A stretch of DNA of 64,000 nucleotides from Rhytidiadelphus loreus (taxonomy: Eukaryota; Streptophyta; Bryopsida; Hypnales; Hylocomiaceae), in NCBI GenBank assembly GCA_947034895.1, contig OX344763.1:18073001-18137000 (forward strand). Reading direction: 5' to 3'. Numbering within the stretch: position 1 is the stretch's first letter; every line of letters starts with the position of its first letter. The notes beneath the pieces were generated by a model, which worked only from the letters and a program-made list of their open reading frames with translations, was not told the DNA's origin and did not search any database. A program made the translations under genes and the position numbers. This document shows, piece by piece, positions 25,970 through 38,464 of this stretch.

Positions 25970-28640
25970 TTGTGCCCGCACTAATCAAAAAATTCAAGCC
26001 AATTATTCTATTGTCTTCATTTTATAAAGTGATGGCCCAAATTCTGGCGATAAGATTACAGAAGGTCCTCCCAGCAATCATTAGACCAAACCAAACGTGT
26101 TTTGTGAAGGGAAGGTATAATAGATAATATTTTTTTAGCTTAGGAATCAATTTGCCATGTGGGGCACTAGTATTGATGTTATTCAATTTCGAAAAAACAT
26201 ATGATCAGATTTCTTGGCCCTTTATGAACTAGTGTGTTTTGAAAAAATGGGGCTTCTATTCATATTTATTAAAGGGGTCATATTATTGTACAAAAATCCA
26301 TCCTCTTTGGTAATAGTTAATGGAGAGGTAGGAGAGAGCTTTGATTTATCATGATCAATCTAATAGAGTTGTCCTTTGGCACCGTTTCTTTTTATTGTTG
26401 TTTTTGATGCATTAGGATTCATGCTAGAAGATCCACATTATGGGATTTATGGGTTCAAATTACCGAATGGTAGAAGACTAAAGAACACAATTTTTTTATA
26501 GATGACGCCTCCTTGTATCTTATAGGTACAGTGGGCAATTTATCCAAGGCAGTGGCAGTTCTGGATTTGTTTTGTTTGGCCTCTGGATCAAAAGTAAATT
26601 GGAATAAAACCTATGCCATTTGGATGTCTTGAAAACCCCAAAATTTTTAGTGGGGGAAGAAATAGGGCTCACATGGGTCCAAAAAAGAGTAGGGGTTAGA
26701 TACCTCGGCCCGTTAATTGGGTTTCACTTACTAAAGATGCGAATGCAGATCCATTGATAGACCTTATCAAGAAAAAGCTAAAGATGTGGGTAGCCAAAAC
26801 AGTATCACAAGTAGATCCATAATTAGGTTTTACTGGCTGCGTAATGGTACATTGCGGCCTGTTGTAGAATTTCTCCTAGGAACTATGACATAATGAGGAG
26901 GCTATTTACACAATGTCTATGGACTAGTAAGGACGATGGAAAGATTGTGGCCAGAGTGCGTTGGAGCACACATATTCTACTGGTGGAGGAGGGAGGACTA
27001 GGCTTTATTGACCCATTTTTGCAAACTCAAGCATTATTAGCCAAATTAGTGGTCAGAAGCTTAATGCCAAGAGCGGAGCAATGAAAGATTCTAATGAAAT
27101 ATAAATTGGAACAAGGAAGATCACTAGGGGAAGCTAAATGTTACGAGACACACACCTAGCTACTATTTAGCAAGGGGATAAAAAGAGAAAATCATTCTCC
27201 CTTAGTTACGACATGTTTAAAGGCATTTTTATAGTCTGGGAGAATCTCATTCAGAACTGGAGATCATCAATGAATAATGAGACAACCACTTTTGAGGAAC
27301 CCATTGATTCTAAAAGCAAAAAATACTCCATTGAAAAAATGGCCAAATCTGAGACTACATTTATGAGCCAGAGCTAGCATAAACACAATTCAACACATTT
27401 GGAATGAGGAAGAAGAAGATTGACTCTCGACTAAAGCAATCCAACGGAAATTACCGAGACAAGGAGTGGTGACAAAAAAGCTATTAATTTGCAGATACAT
27501 AGTGATCTTGTACATTCCGTGGGAACTCAGGGCATATCCGCACAAGCAAAGAATGACATGGTGCAAGTAGAGTAGGACCAATGAATTTTTTTACATACGT
27601 ATGATTCTCAAGGAGGTGAACAAGTAGTTAATTTTTCAAAATAGGTAGGGAGCAAACTTTTGATTAGGGAGCTAGATTCTAGTTTACTGTTGGTAGACAA
27701 TTTTCACCAAATTAAAGTGGTCCGCTGGGATGCTAGCAAGCGAGCATTTTAGGAATGTAACTAGGCAACCACGCCCTAGTTGCCAAATACAGTGTGACAT
27801 TTTCAAAATGCATACCTTCAAAATCTATTTTAGGATCCAGAACATTGGTCTTGCGGGGAGATCGAAAAACTAAGCATGAGTTATTTCTTTGGATATACGG
27901 TGAAAAAGGGATATACATAGGGACTCAAACGAAAGAAAGAAAAATCTATTGGAATGTAAAAACTAATTAATTAGGGTTTTGCGGAAGAGCAAAGAGTCTT
28001 TACATTTAAGCTTATTTGACATCCCGCTAGATCCAAAAAACCAACCATGCTAGTGTGACAAATTTTGAGCAAGGGAATTATGATAAGGGAGTGTTTATCA
28101 TGACAGATTCAACAAGTGAATCATGGTTGCTCTAATTGTAGCTACCATTTGGAGATGGCTACACATTTTTTGGGGATTGTAAATTCTCGTTAGAATTGTA
28201 GTAGAAATTCAAAGCGTTTAGTGTTATTTTCAATGTACCAAGGCTAAGGTGCTTTTAGGTCTTCAAGAGGTCCTTTTAGACAAGATTAGTATGGGCAAAG
28301 AGCGGGAATTCGGAAAATATGTATATACCTTCTAGTCATAGGACATTTTCAAATCTTTTTTTATTTGGCATATAGTTGGTGGAGAGATGTAACACTAAAT
28401 GTGGCACCTAGGACTTCAATACCAAAAATGTTATAAAGGCGTCTTGAGGTTTGACCATTCATATGGATATGGCGATTAGAAAGGATTTCAAGTCTAGAAT
28501 TAAGAATAAAGATAATCTCGAACTCATTAGAGTACAATTTGAAAGTCTATGGTCTCATGTCTTTTGTCACCTTAGAGGCCTGGACTTAACGACTGGCATT
28601 TCAATTTATTTGACGCTTTAATGTAATTTACTTGTCTTTT
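25970..28640 (+). pseudogene. Decayed L1-type LINE fragment (reverse transcriptase region to 3' end)
   Basis: Broken frames on the plus strand read as LINE reverse transcriptase. KVMAQILAIRLQKVLPAII and FVKGRYN lie near 26025-26120, FNFEKTYDQISWPF near 26190, and an AFMDDA-like region near 26480-26560. The best open piece (26893-27084) contains RRLFTQCLWTSKDDGK and ARVRWSTHILLVEEGGLGF, typical of the part after the polymerase core. Frameshifts and stops are everywhere. The 5' part (endonuclease) is missing, so this is a 5'-truncated, old copy. It is flanked on both sides by GGTGATGG-rich repeats, suggesting insertion into that array. Confidence 0.75.
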
Positions 28641-28689
28641 ACAAATGGGGTTTTGCGCCCTTGTCTAGTTTCTTGCAGCTTTCACAACA

Positions 28690-29020
28690 TTGGGTGATGG
28701 TGGTAACCATCATCACCACCAAAAATTGAACATTGGAAGGTGGTGGTGATGACACAAAATGAAAATTAACATGGAGTGGTGGTGGTGACCATGACCGTCA
28801 TCATCACCAAAAATTGGACATTGGAAGGTGATGATGATGATACAAAATGCAAATTAACATGGGGTGGTGGTAGTAACCATGACTGTCACCACTACCAAAA
28901 ATTAGACATGGGAAGGTGGTGCCGTGGTGGTGATGGCACAAAATGGAAATTAGCATGGGATGGTGATAATGACTGTTAATACAATCAAAATTTGGACATG
29001 GGAAGGTGGTGGTGATGGCA
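28690..29020. repeat. GGTGGT/CACCACC-rich tandem repeat, about 85-90-bp unit
   Basis: About four units share the order GGTGGTGGTGATG, ACACAAAATGAAAATTAACA, TGG, GGTGGTGGTAACCATGA, a CCACCACC-type word, and AAAAATTGGACATTGGAAGG. Isolated relatives lie at 25845-25895 (before the LINE fragment) and 29785-29825. Confidence 0.75.
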
Positions 29021-30250
29021 CAAGATGGAAACATTAAAAAAAATCGCAAGCCTCTGGAGGGCTGCTCCAAAGCACCTCCAAGGACCCCGCAAATTGAACT
29101 TTATTTGTTTAGAAATTCATTTTTCCCCTATTCTCGCTCACCTTCTGTCACAACGTCGCATGCTTGTCAGTGGCTCGGAATCCAAGTACAAGGGTTACAA
29201 TAATGAGGATGAAGGTGCTCAAATGCACCTTAACCTTGATTATTGAATACTTTGCATTCCAAGTTGTGGAAAACACAATAATGTCCAAGGTAGTCCATTG
29301 AACATCTACCATGCAAGTTTTTTTTGGATGGCATACTAATGATACACTTCATTACCATTTTCATGTGGAAGATGGTGAGGAGAGAAGGTCTTTATACAAG
29401 TGGGGTAGTGGTAGGTACAACAATCCATGTGGTATATGTGAATTAGGACTAAAATGAGGAGCTTCATCCGGTTTGGTCTGACAACATTTGCGATATTCAC
29501 CCAAGCTGACACTATAGATTCAACGTATTCCATAGGCTCCCTACTCCTCTTTTAATAGTTGTGTTTGTTATAGCGGAGCGGCCTTCTAGAGGCCCCAAAT
29601 TTTCTCTAATGTCAGTTTTCAGAAGACAGTAAGACTGTTACCCGATGGAATTTGCCGAAAGTCAGATACTCTAACTACTCACATCTGACAAATTTACTAG
29701 GTTTCTAGACTTCAAATAATAGAGTGGATTGTCACTCTATGGCAGCCCAGCCAAGGGCTGTCTTTTTCTCTAATGTTAGCATAGGTGGTGGTAGTTACTG
29801 CCACCACAACCAAAATTTGGACATATAGTGGATAGTACTGTCCGGCCAAAAGGGGGTGACCATTATCACATTTAACAAAACAAACATCTGTGGATTGAAG
29901 TAGAGGGTGGCAGTTTTTGCCACTTTCCTACAAAAATTAGAACATTTCGTTTAAATCACCACCGGGGCATTTAGGCCAAACCACTACCAGAGCAAAAGAA
30001 TGGTGGTTTCTACCATCACTTTGATCCAGATTGTGTATATGGTTTAGAATACAACTGAGGTAAGGATTAATTGGGATAAAGATTTTGTTATCAATTGTAT
30101 TTGAATCAAAATGTGATGGATTCATTATGGTGGACACATTATGATGGACACATTATGATGGACAATTTGATGTGGTAATTTTTAATATTCTTGAAAATTT
30201 GGAGTTGATTGTCTTATATTAATATTATTGTAAGTTGATTGTGCAGATAT
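29021..30250. other. Intergenic sequence
   Basis: No gene was recognised. A short direct repeat, TTTTCTCTAATGT, is seen at 29594 and 29767. An ATTATGATGGACACATT repeat lies at 30125-30165. Confidence 0.4.
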
Positions 30251-31446
30251 AACAACTAGTTGTTAGTAGAACCTAAGAAGATGATTGCAGTGGAGGTAGG
30301 TTGGAAGTGAAAGTATAAGGCAATGGATGATGTAGAAGACATTCAGACATTTTCGAAGTTCTCAACCTCAATGATCTTCTTTCGGAGGACGAAATTGACT
30401 TTAATTACCACCACTTTTAGAGAATGATGAAGAAGTTGATGGTAAAGAGTATGTGGGTGGAGTTCAAAAAGATTAGTTGGATACTTCTTTGTTTTTGCAT
30501 ACAACGTATTATTCCTTTAAGTGGAGGTTGGAAAATTATTTTATTGATTGGTACAATGGAGGGATAGTACCCCTCGTAGTACCCTTGGCAGACACTATTA
30601 GCACCTTGGATCCTAATTTCTATTCTCAAGATGGAGCTTTATTGGAGGCATGGTACAAGAAAATTTTGAAAAAGTGAGAAAGATATGAAAGACAATTTGG
30701 GGTAAGAACTCGGGCAGTTGGAAAAGTGCGCTTATTCAATAAAAAAGACATCCTCATCTTTTCATCCCATATGTTGATGAATGACTCTCAATTGTATTGA
30801 AAACGCATCATGGGGGTAAAGACATGAAGGATAAAAATAAATAGTTGCAAAAATTAAGGAGGAAGGATGGATGGTGGGTAGACAATTGAATGACATTCCA
30901 AAATCTTTTATTGAAAAGGTCATTAGCTCATGTTCGGGTTGTCATTAAGAGAATCAAACGTACGAAAGGACTATTTGTCGATTGCAACAATATAATGTAA
31001 AGTACACAATGTAAAGTACACAATGCCTTTAGAAGAGGTGGAAGGCTTTTTGAATAATTTAAAAGCCCAACACTCGGTGTGCTTGAAACCAATTTATAAA
31101 TACCTTCGAGTGAAGCCTTTCGCATCCAAGGTCCTCATACATGTATGTCACTACAAGGTCCTCATACATGTATGTCACTAGGGAATAAAATTCCAAGATA
31201 AATTAAATGACAACGAAGGTTTGAACGATAGAATGAAGCAATACTCGACCGCCAAATATGTCGGGTGCAAATTTTATGTGAAAATTATATATCTAAATGA
31301 AGAGGGACAAGATATTGAGATTCATATGAATGAACCTTACAATAGACATGAACCGAGATCGATGACAAATTGCTAATTTCCCTTTCATCAAAGTGCAATA
31401 AATAATTGTGATGAGATGTTAAAAAGCTTAAATAACATCCAATTAG
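30250..31446 (+). pseudogene. Broken coding sequence, possibly a transposase, continuing at 40384
   Basis: Several frames show protein-like sequence interrupted by stops and shifts. One contains FKWRLENYFIDWYNGGIVPL and ADTISTLDPNFYS (30477-30677), followed by pieces with an SCSGCH word. Another contains NDNEGLNDRMKQYSTAKYVG, CKFYVKI and EGQDIEIHMNEP (31208-31380). The Cys-containing CKFYVKI and the later N-x2-HEP order recall zinc-cluster domains of some Mutator-like transposases, but this is a weak guess. A 26-28-bp exact duplication (AAGGTCCTCATACATGTATG) at about 31128-31180 breaks the frame. The sequence stops at 31446, where a transposon end begins, and reads on in frame at 40384 after its other end. 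Confidence 0.45.
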
Positions 31447-32008
31447 CACTACACTAAAATTGGTATATAGTTTTGGGTGATAATTAGTGTTGTTCCTTGT
31501 TTTTTACCCCCAACACTATTTTCCAACTTACATGTGTAAATAGTGTTGGGGCACTTAACTCCTGCCATCAAACTTTGGCCCTTCCCTAAAGAATTCTGTT
31601 TTTTGCCTCCCTTCCATGGAAACCTCAGTTTTTGCCTCTTGTTGTCAATCTTCGATCCTCACAAGGAAACTCTATTTTTACCTCACTTCCCTCGAGAACT
31701 CTCTTGTTGGCTTGCTTCTTTGCCCCACTTTTTCCTTGTCCGGTGACTACTTTAGAGAGATTGTAAGCGGGGGTGGGGGTAGAGGTTGTTTATACTCCGT
31801 GGTTTCTCGCCTCGATTTCAAACGCTTCTAGTTCCCACTTCTTGATTTAAACTTCCGACACCTATACCTTTTTATCGAAGTATGAGATTGAACATTAGAT
31901 GACACCATTGGATTTGTCTTTTTGTCCTCTATTTCCTTTGAAAAATAGTTTCTTTTTGGTCGACACCTTTTTTTTACAGCTACATTTTTACTTTTTTTTG
32001 TAGCCGAC

Positions 32009-32364
32009 CATGCACTGTGTTCCACTTGCTACGATTCCTCCCAATACCCTTCCACGTCGTCTTCAACAAGTTTTTAGCCTTGCCACTCACCAATCTATCA
32101 CTTCTTGGATGGTTGAGGACGTCGCCACTCATAGCTTGGTTGAATTGGATCCTTGAGTCATTCAAGCATTTTTGGAACACTTTTGTAACCAACGCCCTGC
32201 CAATCTCATGAAAGCTGGTTATTGCTGGTAGCAACGTCACCAATTTCGTGAAGATGTTGTAGGTCAAATCACTCCTTTCTCTTGTAGCCGAAGCCGTTTG
32301 GGCAAAAAGAAGTGTCGTTCTCCAAAAGCTAGACTAGGTCAAGGTAAAAAGAAAACGAATGGGT
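32009..32364 (+). pseudogene. DDE_1-type transposase, N-terminal fragment
   Basis: The frame begins with a Met at 32009 (MHCVPLATIPPNTLPRRLQQ) and continues with LATHQSITSWMVEDVATHSL, then, after stops, a basic segment GKKKCRSPKARLGQGKKKTNG at 32299-32361. Stops at about 32155 and 32230 break it. It ends abruptly at the CACTA-like insertion. The helix-rich, basic N-terminal half would be the DNA-binding part in pogo-like transposases. Assignment rests on its position directly before the DDE part once the two insertions are removed. Confidence 0.55.
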
Positions 32365-34913
32365 CACTTTAAGAAACCCGCCTTTTAGTTGGCATTTTAT
32401 AATTTTTTCAAACGGATTTTAGGTGACGTCGGGAAAAACAACTAGTGTTTTTTCACGTTGTTGTATAGTAAATACATACATTGTATAAAAAGTATGTATA
32501 TTATACATTTTAGAAGATTCTTGATTCGGAGGAGAAACTTACTGATGACGCTTCCGTTAGCTTCAAGATGACGCTTGTTAGCAATGGAATTGTATATAAG
32601 GTGAAAACCTTAGACAAACTTCATCAGTTCAAAGTAATTCTTTGAGTTTTTAGAATTTGTGTTTGGATTTGGAGTTCGATATTAAAATGTTGAACTGGAG
32701 GGTTTTTATGGAGTCACAAGATGTTGAGTCTGAACCTGAGGCGGAATTAGAGCTTTCCTTATCACAGTTGCCTCATCATCCATTTCAGCCGGCGATTTCT
32801 ATACCATTGCTTACCTCTATCATACATGAGGCCGGACCTTCTCGTCCGTTGAAGAAACCTCGGGTGCACCGTCGTTGGCATGAGAATCTTGATAGGAATG
32901 CCCGTGCTTTAGTGATTCTACTTCAAGTAGAATGTGTTGAGCCTGATACACATGATGTAACATTCGAAGCAAGCTACGAGGGCCTGAACGAAGACCAGTA
33001 TTTTTGTATGATGAGGCCAGACATAGAAGGTATTGGCCATCAATGTTAGTTGAAAGGACCAGTGAATCTTTTAACCAAGGCTGAACGTGCAGATTACGTG
33101 GCCAACACTGCCAGGCGCATCCTCAAGTTCTTGAAGATGGAATAACGCTCTTCATCGACTTCAATTTTTACCTCCATTGGATGTTGGTTGGAGTTTAGTA
33201 TGTAATACATGTTTTGGTGATTCATTTGTGTATTAAAAAAATAAGAAAATGGGAGTTTAGATGAAGTTTACCACTTTATTTTGACCTTAGAGGTTGATTG
33301 GTTTAAGAAATTGAATAGGGACTTACCTTTAGGTATTTTCCTTGAACCCATGAGTGTTAAGAGGCCCATATGAGGTGTGCATGGATTGACCTCACTTACC
33401 TTAAAGGTCTAGAAGGTAGGTAGAGATCTTCTTGCTTCCTCTAATTTGGGTTGGTGTGTGGAAGTGGAGAGGTGTGTTTTTGATGTGTGTGTGAGAGTAG
33501 AGAGAAAAACCGAATGTTTAATTGGTGATTACGGTGGTTGTACAAAACTTTTTGAAATGAAAATTTGAAGGTTTGTTCTTCTTGAGATTTCGCTTCTAAA
33601 GAGACATGTCTTGCTTGATTTGGAGTTGTGAGTAAAAAGTTATGAGCATGAGAGTGGAGGAGGATCTTTTGCCACCCAACGAAGAGGAGCAAAGATTCGA
33701 GCGGTTGCCAAAGCTTGTGGTTTTTTCCTACATCTTTGAAACTTTCAAGAATTATAGAAATGTTTTATAGCTTTTCATATATTCATAACTTAAAGCTTTT
33801 GAAGTAGTGAAGAGAAAGTTATGAGTTCTTGAAATAGGAGAGGTCTGCTGCCTTTCAAAAGAGAAGGCCGAGACTTTGCATGTTCATAACTTATGGACAG
33901 AAGACTAGAATAATTTGAAATTTAAGGAGAAGTTAATTTGTAAAGTAATCTTTTCAAGAAGCTATTATATTTGTATTTTGAAGAAGAATTGAAGAAGATA
34001 TAGAATTTAGAAGTAGAAGAGGTCTGCTGCCTTTCAAAGGAGAAGGCCGAGACTTTACTTGTCCATAACTTTTGGACAGTATCTTAGTTTGATTTGAAAT
34101 TTTGAGGGGTGTTAGATTATTTCATTAGCTTTTCAAATTGCTATTGCAGTTAGCATTTAGAGCTTGAAAATGTTTTTGGCAGTAGATCAAAGAACATAGC
34201 CAAATTAGAATTTCGTTTCATGTTTCTTTTACATCTCTTGAAGACTTCAAGGTTTGAAGATTTGAAGACATGAAGATTCGTGTGTTGTGGCTTGTGACTT
34301 GTGGCTTGTGGCTTCTTATTCCTAGCCGGATTTGCAGGCTAGTTGTTTTCATTTATGCATTGTAAGCTTTGTTGCGGGCTTTGTAGTCATTTCATTATGA
34401 CAATACTAGCCCCGTTTTATGTTTGTGGCGACGAAGTGGAATTGATCACCCACATGGTCAATCTTCTATGTTATTCCCACTTATGAAAGGCGATTCTTGG
34501 TCACCGTGGGTTTGAAGTTTAGGATCCAATCTTTCGGACGGCTCAGCTCGTGGACTGGCCGTCCCATTTTACCCGTCCGAAGCCTTGTTTCTTATCACAC
34601 GCCCTTACCTTTGGCCCTATAGAGCCACCACAGGGTAGGTCAACGGAAGATTGAAGTGAAAATCAAGTGAAGATTGAAGAAAAGATTAATTGAAGATTCA
34701 AGTATCGTTACTTGTCTTCCATTTACACTCACAACCTACAGCCAGACACCCCGTGTATTCCCTAAGTGCGCTCCTCTCTACCCGACAACGTCCAATATAA
34801 CATTTGGATGTCAACTTGGACGTGAAAAAACACGAGTTGTTTTTCCCAATGTCACCTAAAATCCGTCTGAAAAAATTACAAAACATCAACTAAAAGACGG
34901 GTTTCTTATAGTG
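32365..34913. mobile_element. 2.5-kb CACTA-like element inside the DDE_1 transposon
   Basis: The left end is CACTTTAAGAAACCCG and the right end is the inverse of CACTATAAGAAACCCG. Inverted similarity continues for about 95 bases (CTTTTAGTTG, TTTTTTCA, ACGGATTTTAGGTGAC, GGGAAAAACAACT, GTGTTTTTTCACG). The flanks are GGT and GAT, a possible 3-bp target duplication with one change. It has a TATA-like TATATAAG (32593-32600) and one short gene (32708-33145). It also carries about 180-bp internal repeats sharing GAGGTCTGCTGCCTTTCAAA and GAGAAGGCCGAGACTTT (33840 and 34019). No CACTA transposase was recognised. Confidence 0.7.
32708..33145 (+). pseudogene. Small acidic/basic protein gene of unknown function, one internal stop
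   Basis: The frame runs from ATG 32708 to TAA 33143, 146 sense and stop positions, with one TAG at 33047. The first part is acidic (MESQDVESEPEAELELSLSQ), the middle is basic and proline-containing (GPSRPLKKPRVHRRWHENLD), and the end reads EGLNEDQYFCMMRPDIEGIG, then KGPVNLLTKAERADYVANTA, ARRILKFLKME. It follows a TATA-like box by about 110 bases. Protein-like composition continues through the internal stop, so the stop looks recent. I recognise no family. It may be an accessory protein of the surrounding element or a captured host fragment. Confidence 0.45.
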
Positions 34914-35221
34914 GATGCAATATTTTTACCCAGGGATGATTTTTGACAAGAATATTCCCCGTCCCCCGTCAAAAACTTGTAAATGAAAGGCAAAAAAATT
35001 TGAGCCCGTCCTAAAAACTTGTAATTTGAAAACTTACCCGTCCTAGGACAACTTGAGAAATTTTAAACGTCCTAAAAACTTGTTAATAAAAATTTGCCCG
35101 TCAACAATTTTTTACCTATTGAAAATACCACTAATTGTGTGCTTATCCACTCATCCAATGAACTTAGCATTGATTGGAGCACTTGATTACCACACTGTTG
35201 TTGTCATCCACTGGGCATAGA

Positions 35222-35516
35222 GATGATGGGAGGGGGGAGGGGGAGAGAGGTGAGGGGAAAAGATAGAGAGAGGGGGAGAGATTGAGAGTAGGGGAGAGAC
35301 TGAGGGGAGGGGAGAGACATAGGGGAGGAACCGAAGAGGAGAGACTGAGAAGGGAGAGGAGAGGGGGAGAGATTGAGAGGGGAAGGGGAGGAGGAGAGGG
35401 GGGAGGGGAGAGGAGGCAGAGAGGGGAGGGGAGAGGGGGCAGAGAGGGGAGGGGATTGAAAGAGGGTTGATGGGAGAGGGGAGAGATTAGAAGGGAGTTT
35501 GAGAGGGGAGGAGCCA
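35222..35516. repeat. Purine-rich GGGAGAG tract
   Basis: Nearly 300 bases of almost pure G and A on the plus strand, built of GGGAGAGG-like units, lie in the 5' part of the hAT element ahead of its transposase. Frames on both strands here (Arg/Gly/Glu-rich and Pro/Leu/Ser-rich) are products of the repeat. Confidence 0.9.
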
Positions 35517-35681
35517 TCACTTGTCCATTGTAGGCCAACAAACCACTACTCGAGTGCAATCAAGTATGGTACATTTTTTATTTTGTTTTTTGAATTTTGC
35601 AATGAATTCATTGTCGTAGGTTTTATAATTTTGGAATTAAATACTTGTGAAGGTTTCAATAATGATTTTTTTTTTACAATT

Positions 35682-38464
35682 ATGTCTTCTTTACCTATCT
35701 CAAGTGTCCCGAGACAAAGGAGAGATGTACAACAACCAAATATAAATCGTTGGTTCCATGCATCTTCTTCTTCTTAGAGTACCGGAGAAAGTATTCTTTG
35801 TGAGCAGTCTACTTCTTCATATATTGCTCCTAATTTGGTACCTTCATTTCTAGAGGCTTCTTTACAAATGGATGAAGATGCTATTGAGGAGGATCCTCAG
35901 GAAGAGGAGGATAATGTTTCTGAAGACATTGAAGAAGATGATCAAAATCCTCCTCGTTCACGGCAAAGATTTAAACCAAGAAGATTTAGAACAAGTTGGC
36001 AAAGTGGGCGGCGTTGGCTTATGCATATTCAACTTCATGGTGGAACTCGAGATGGAGTTATGAAGTGTGCTGCATGTATGCATTGTGCAATTCCAACACC
36101 ATGGGGTACTAGTAAAGGATGCAGATCACTTCAACTTTCATCAGTTAAGGTTAGAGTTCATTGAAACATAATTTAAGCCTTAAACACATTTCTTTGCTTG
36201 TTGTTCATCCTTATTTTTTATTTTAGTTTAATGTGCTCTTAATTTTTTTAATTGATTCATGTACATTGTCATTTTCGAAAATGTCATATGCTTTAAAAAT
36301 CTATCATATATATTATGTTATTTTCTTGAAGTACTTCCAAACTTTCATATTAATTCAAAAATAACATTCATTTGCTTGTTCTTCATACTTATTTTTCAAT
36401 TGAATCAGCACTATTGAATTCAATGCCAGAAATTGGAAGTTCTTCAAGGTTCAATTGTTTTTGTCCTTTTTCTGAGAAAATAAAAAATACAGTGTCCTTC
36501 AACTTAATGTCATTCTCTTATTTTTATATAATGTCATCTCTAGGTGCACAAGAAGAGTGGAACTCATATTGTAGCTTTACGAAGGTGGGAAGGGGCAAGA
36601 AATACACCTGAAGCTGTAGCTATGGCTCGACATGTTGCACATGCTTTAGACATTGAGACTGCAAGGATTGTCACTTGTATGAAACTTCTTTATTTTATAG
36701 TTCAAAAAGATCGACCGATTTCTCAGTACGAGGATACATGTTGGATGCATATGTACTTGCAAACTCCAAACATGCCTGCTAATGATGAATATGGTTCGTA
36801 TACTAGTAGGGAGGCAGCTTACGATTTCTTGTGGGCTATTTCTTCTCATTTGAAGGAAACAAACTTACAAGAAGTTAATTTGTCCCCCGTCTTTTCTCTT
36901 TTGATTGATGAGTCTACAGATCGCACTCTTGAACAACATTTGATAGTGTACGTTTGTAGTTTAGCTTGTGGAGGAATGGGTGAACCCCGCATGCACTTTG
37001 TGGAATTATTAAGAGTTTCTCATGGCACAATTGAAGTTATGTATACAACTTTGATGGACCTTTTGACTACTCGAGAATGGCCAGTGGAGAAGATTGTGGC
37101 TTTAGCCACAGATGGAGCAGCATCTATGATAGGTTGCAGAACAGGATTAGCAACTAGGCTCCGTGAAAGAGTTCCTGCGCTCATCAACATACATTGCATT
37201 GCTCATAGGTAAGTATTTAAAAAAAAATTCAAGCTCATTTATTTTGTATATTTAAGGTTTTTTGTAAAGTTTTTAATTTTTAATTGCCATAATTTTATGT
37301 AGGGAGGCCTTGGCTGCAGGAGATGCAGCAAAAGCATCGTTGGAGTTCTTAGTGTTTGATGATTTTGCCAACAAAATCTATACTTGGGTAGGTTGATCAA
37401 GCATTCAGAAGAAGGAGCTTGATGCATTGATGGAGGAATTTGCATTAGATCCTTTGGTTGTACTCCAAATTCATAGTGTGAAGTGGTTATCTCATGGACT
37501 AGTCATGCAATGTATATTGGATTGCATGCCTGCATTGTTGGAGACATTTCGAATTGAAGAGCCTGATTGGTATCATAAAATGACCTCTTTTCAATTCCAA
37601 TTCCTTCTTCATTTACTAGTAGATGTCTTGATGGAGTTGAATAAGCTGAACAAGATGTTTCAATATGATAAGGTGGACATTACACAAATTGGAGGACATT
37701 TGAATGTTTGCATTACAATATTGACCTGGAGGTTTCCTTCTCCAAGGGGACTTACATTTGGAAGAGGTTCCAAATTCTTATGGCCATTTCTTGAGGCTTC
37801 AAGCAATTCTCGTGAGATGGTTTATATTCTTGCAGATGAAATAGAGAAGTCTTATACCCTTCATGAAGGGAGCATTTTTGATCGCCCAGGTACTCTTGAA
37901 GAATGTCAAGCTATCGGTGCTGAGTATGTGCAAAGAGTTGTGGACTCTTTAAATGAAAGGTTCCCAGACCTTCATGTCTTCAATGCTTGCAAGCTCTTCA
38001 GCCCTATTTTCTATCCAACCGATGAGGAGGACAGAACTATACGTACAGAGGCATGGTTAGAGAGGCTTTGTGAGAAGTTCGGAATTTCTAATGCAGAGCG
38101 AGATCAATGTTGGGGCGAATGTTTGGAGATGGTAGAGACTTTGAAGGAGATGGTACCCAATAAATCTTTATGGGAAGCATGAGATTTTGCATGTACAACT
38201 CCTGAATGGTCTACAAATTGGCCAGGATTGTACATGCTTTGGAGAAAAGTGATGGTAATACCATCTAGCACAACAGTATGTGAGAGGGGATTTTCCAAGC
38301 AAAATTTGATCAAAAACCACTTGCGTTCTAAATTGCAATTGGAGACATTAGATGCATTAATGTGCATTTCTTGTGCTAATATTCTAATACAAGACATTGA
38401 TTGGAATGCTGTCATGATTGTGTGGAGGAACATGAGAGATCTTAGGATCCATCCTCTTCAGTAA
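35682..38464 (+). pseudogene. hAT-family transposase, three exons, three in-frame stops
   Basis: Exon 1 is 35682-36149, exon 2 is 36544-37208 and exon 3 is 37303-38464; all introns are GT-AG and keep the frame. The N-terminal part is acidic (EEDPQEEEDNVSEDIEEDD) and leads to a zinc finger split by intron 1: C-x2-C (KCAACMHC) before the intron and H-x5-H (VHKKSGTH) after it, as in BED- or TTF-like fingers of hAT transposases. The catalytic core has LLIDESTDRTLEQH and ALATDGAASMIG. The C-terminal dimerisation part has VIPSSTTVCERGFSKQNLIK. In-frame stops at 35775, 37394 and 38180 inactivate it, but the reading frame is otherwise kept, so the decay is modest. It is most like the ZNF862/DUF4371-type branch. 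Ends of the host element lie 750 bases upstream and 280 downstream. Confidence 0.85.

Noticed and set aside
33430..34640. Possible LTR retrotransposon part inside the CACTA-like element
   Set aside because: Internal 180-bp repeats and a GGCTCAGCTCGTGG-like stretch raised the idea, but no LTR pair, primer site or pol domain was found.
35164..35559. 131-residue Pro/Leu/Ser protein on the minus strand and the Arg/Gly protein opposite
   Set aside because: Both are translations of the purine repeat tract inside the hAT element.
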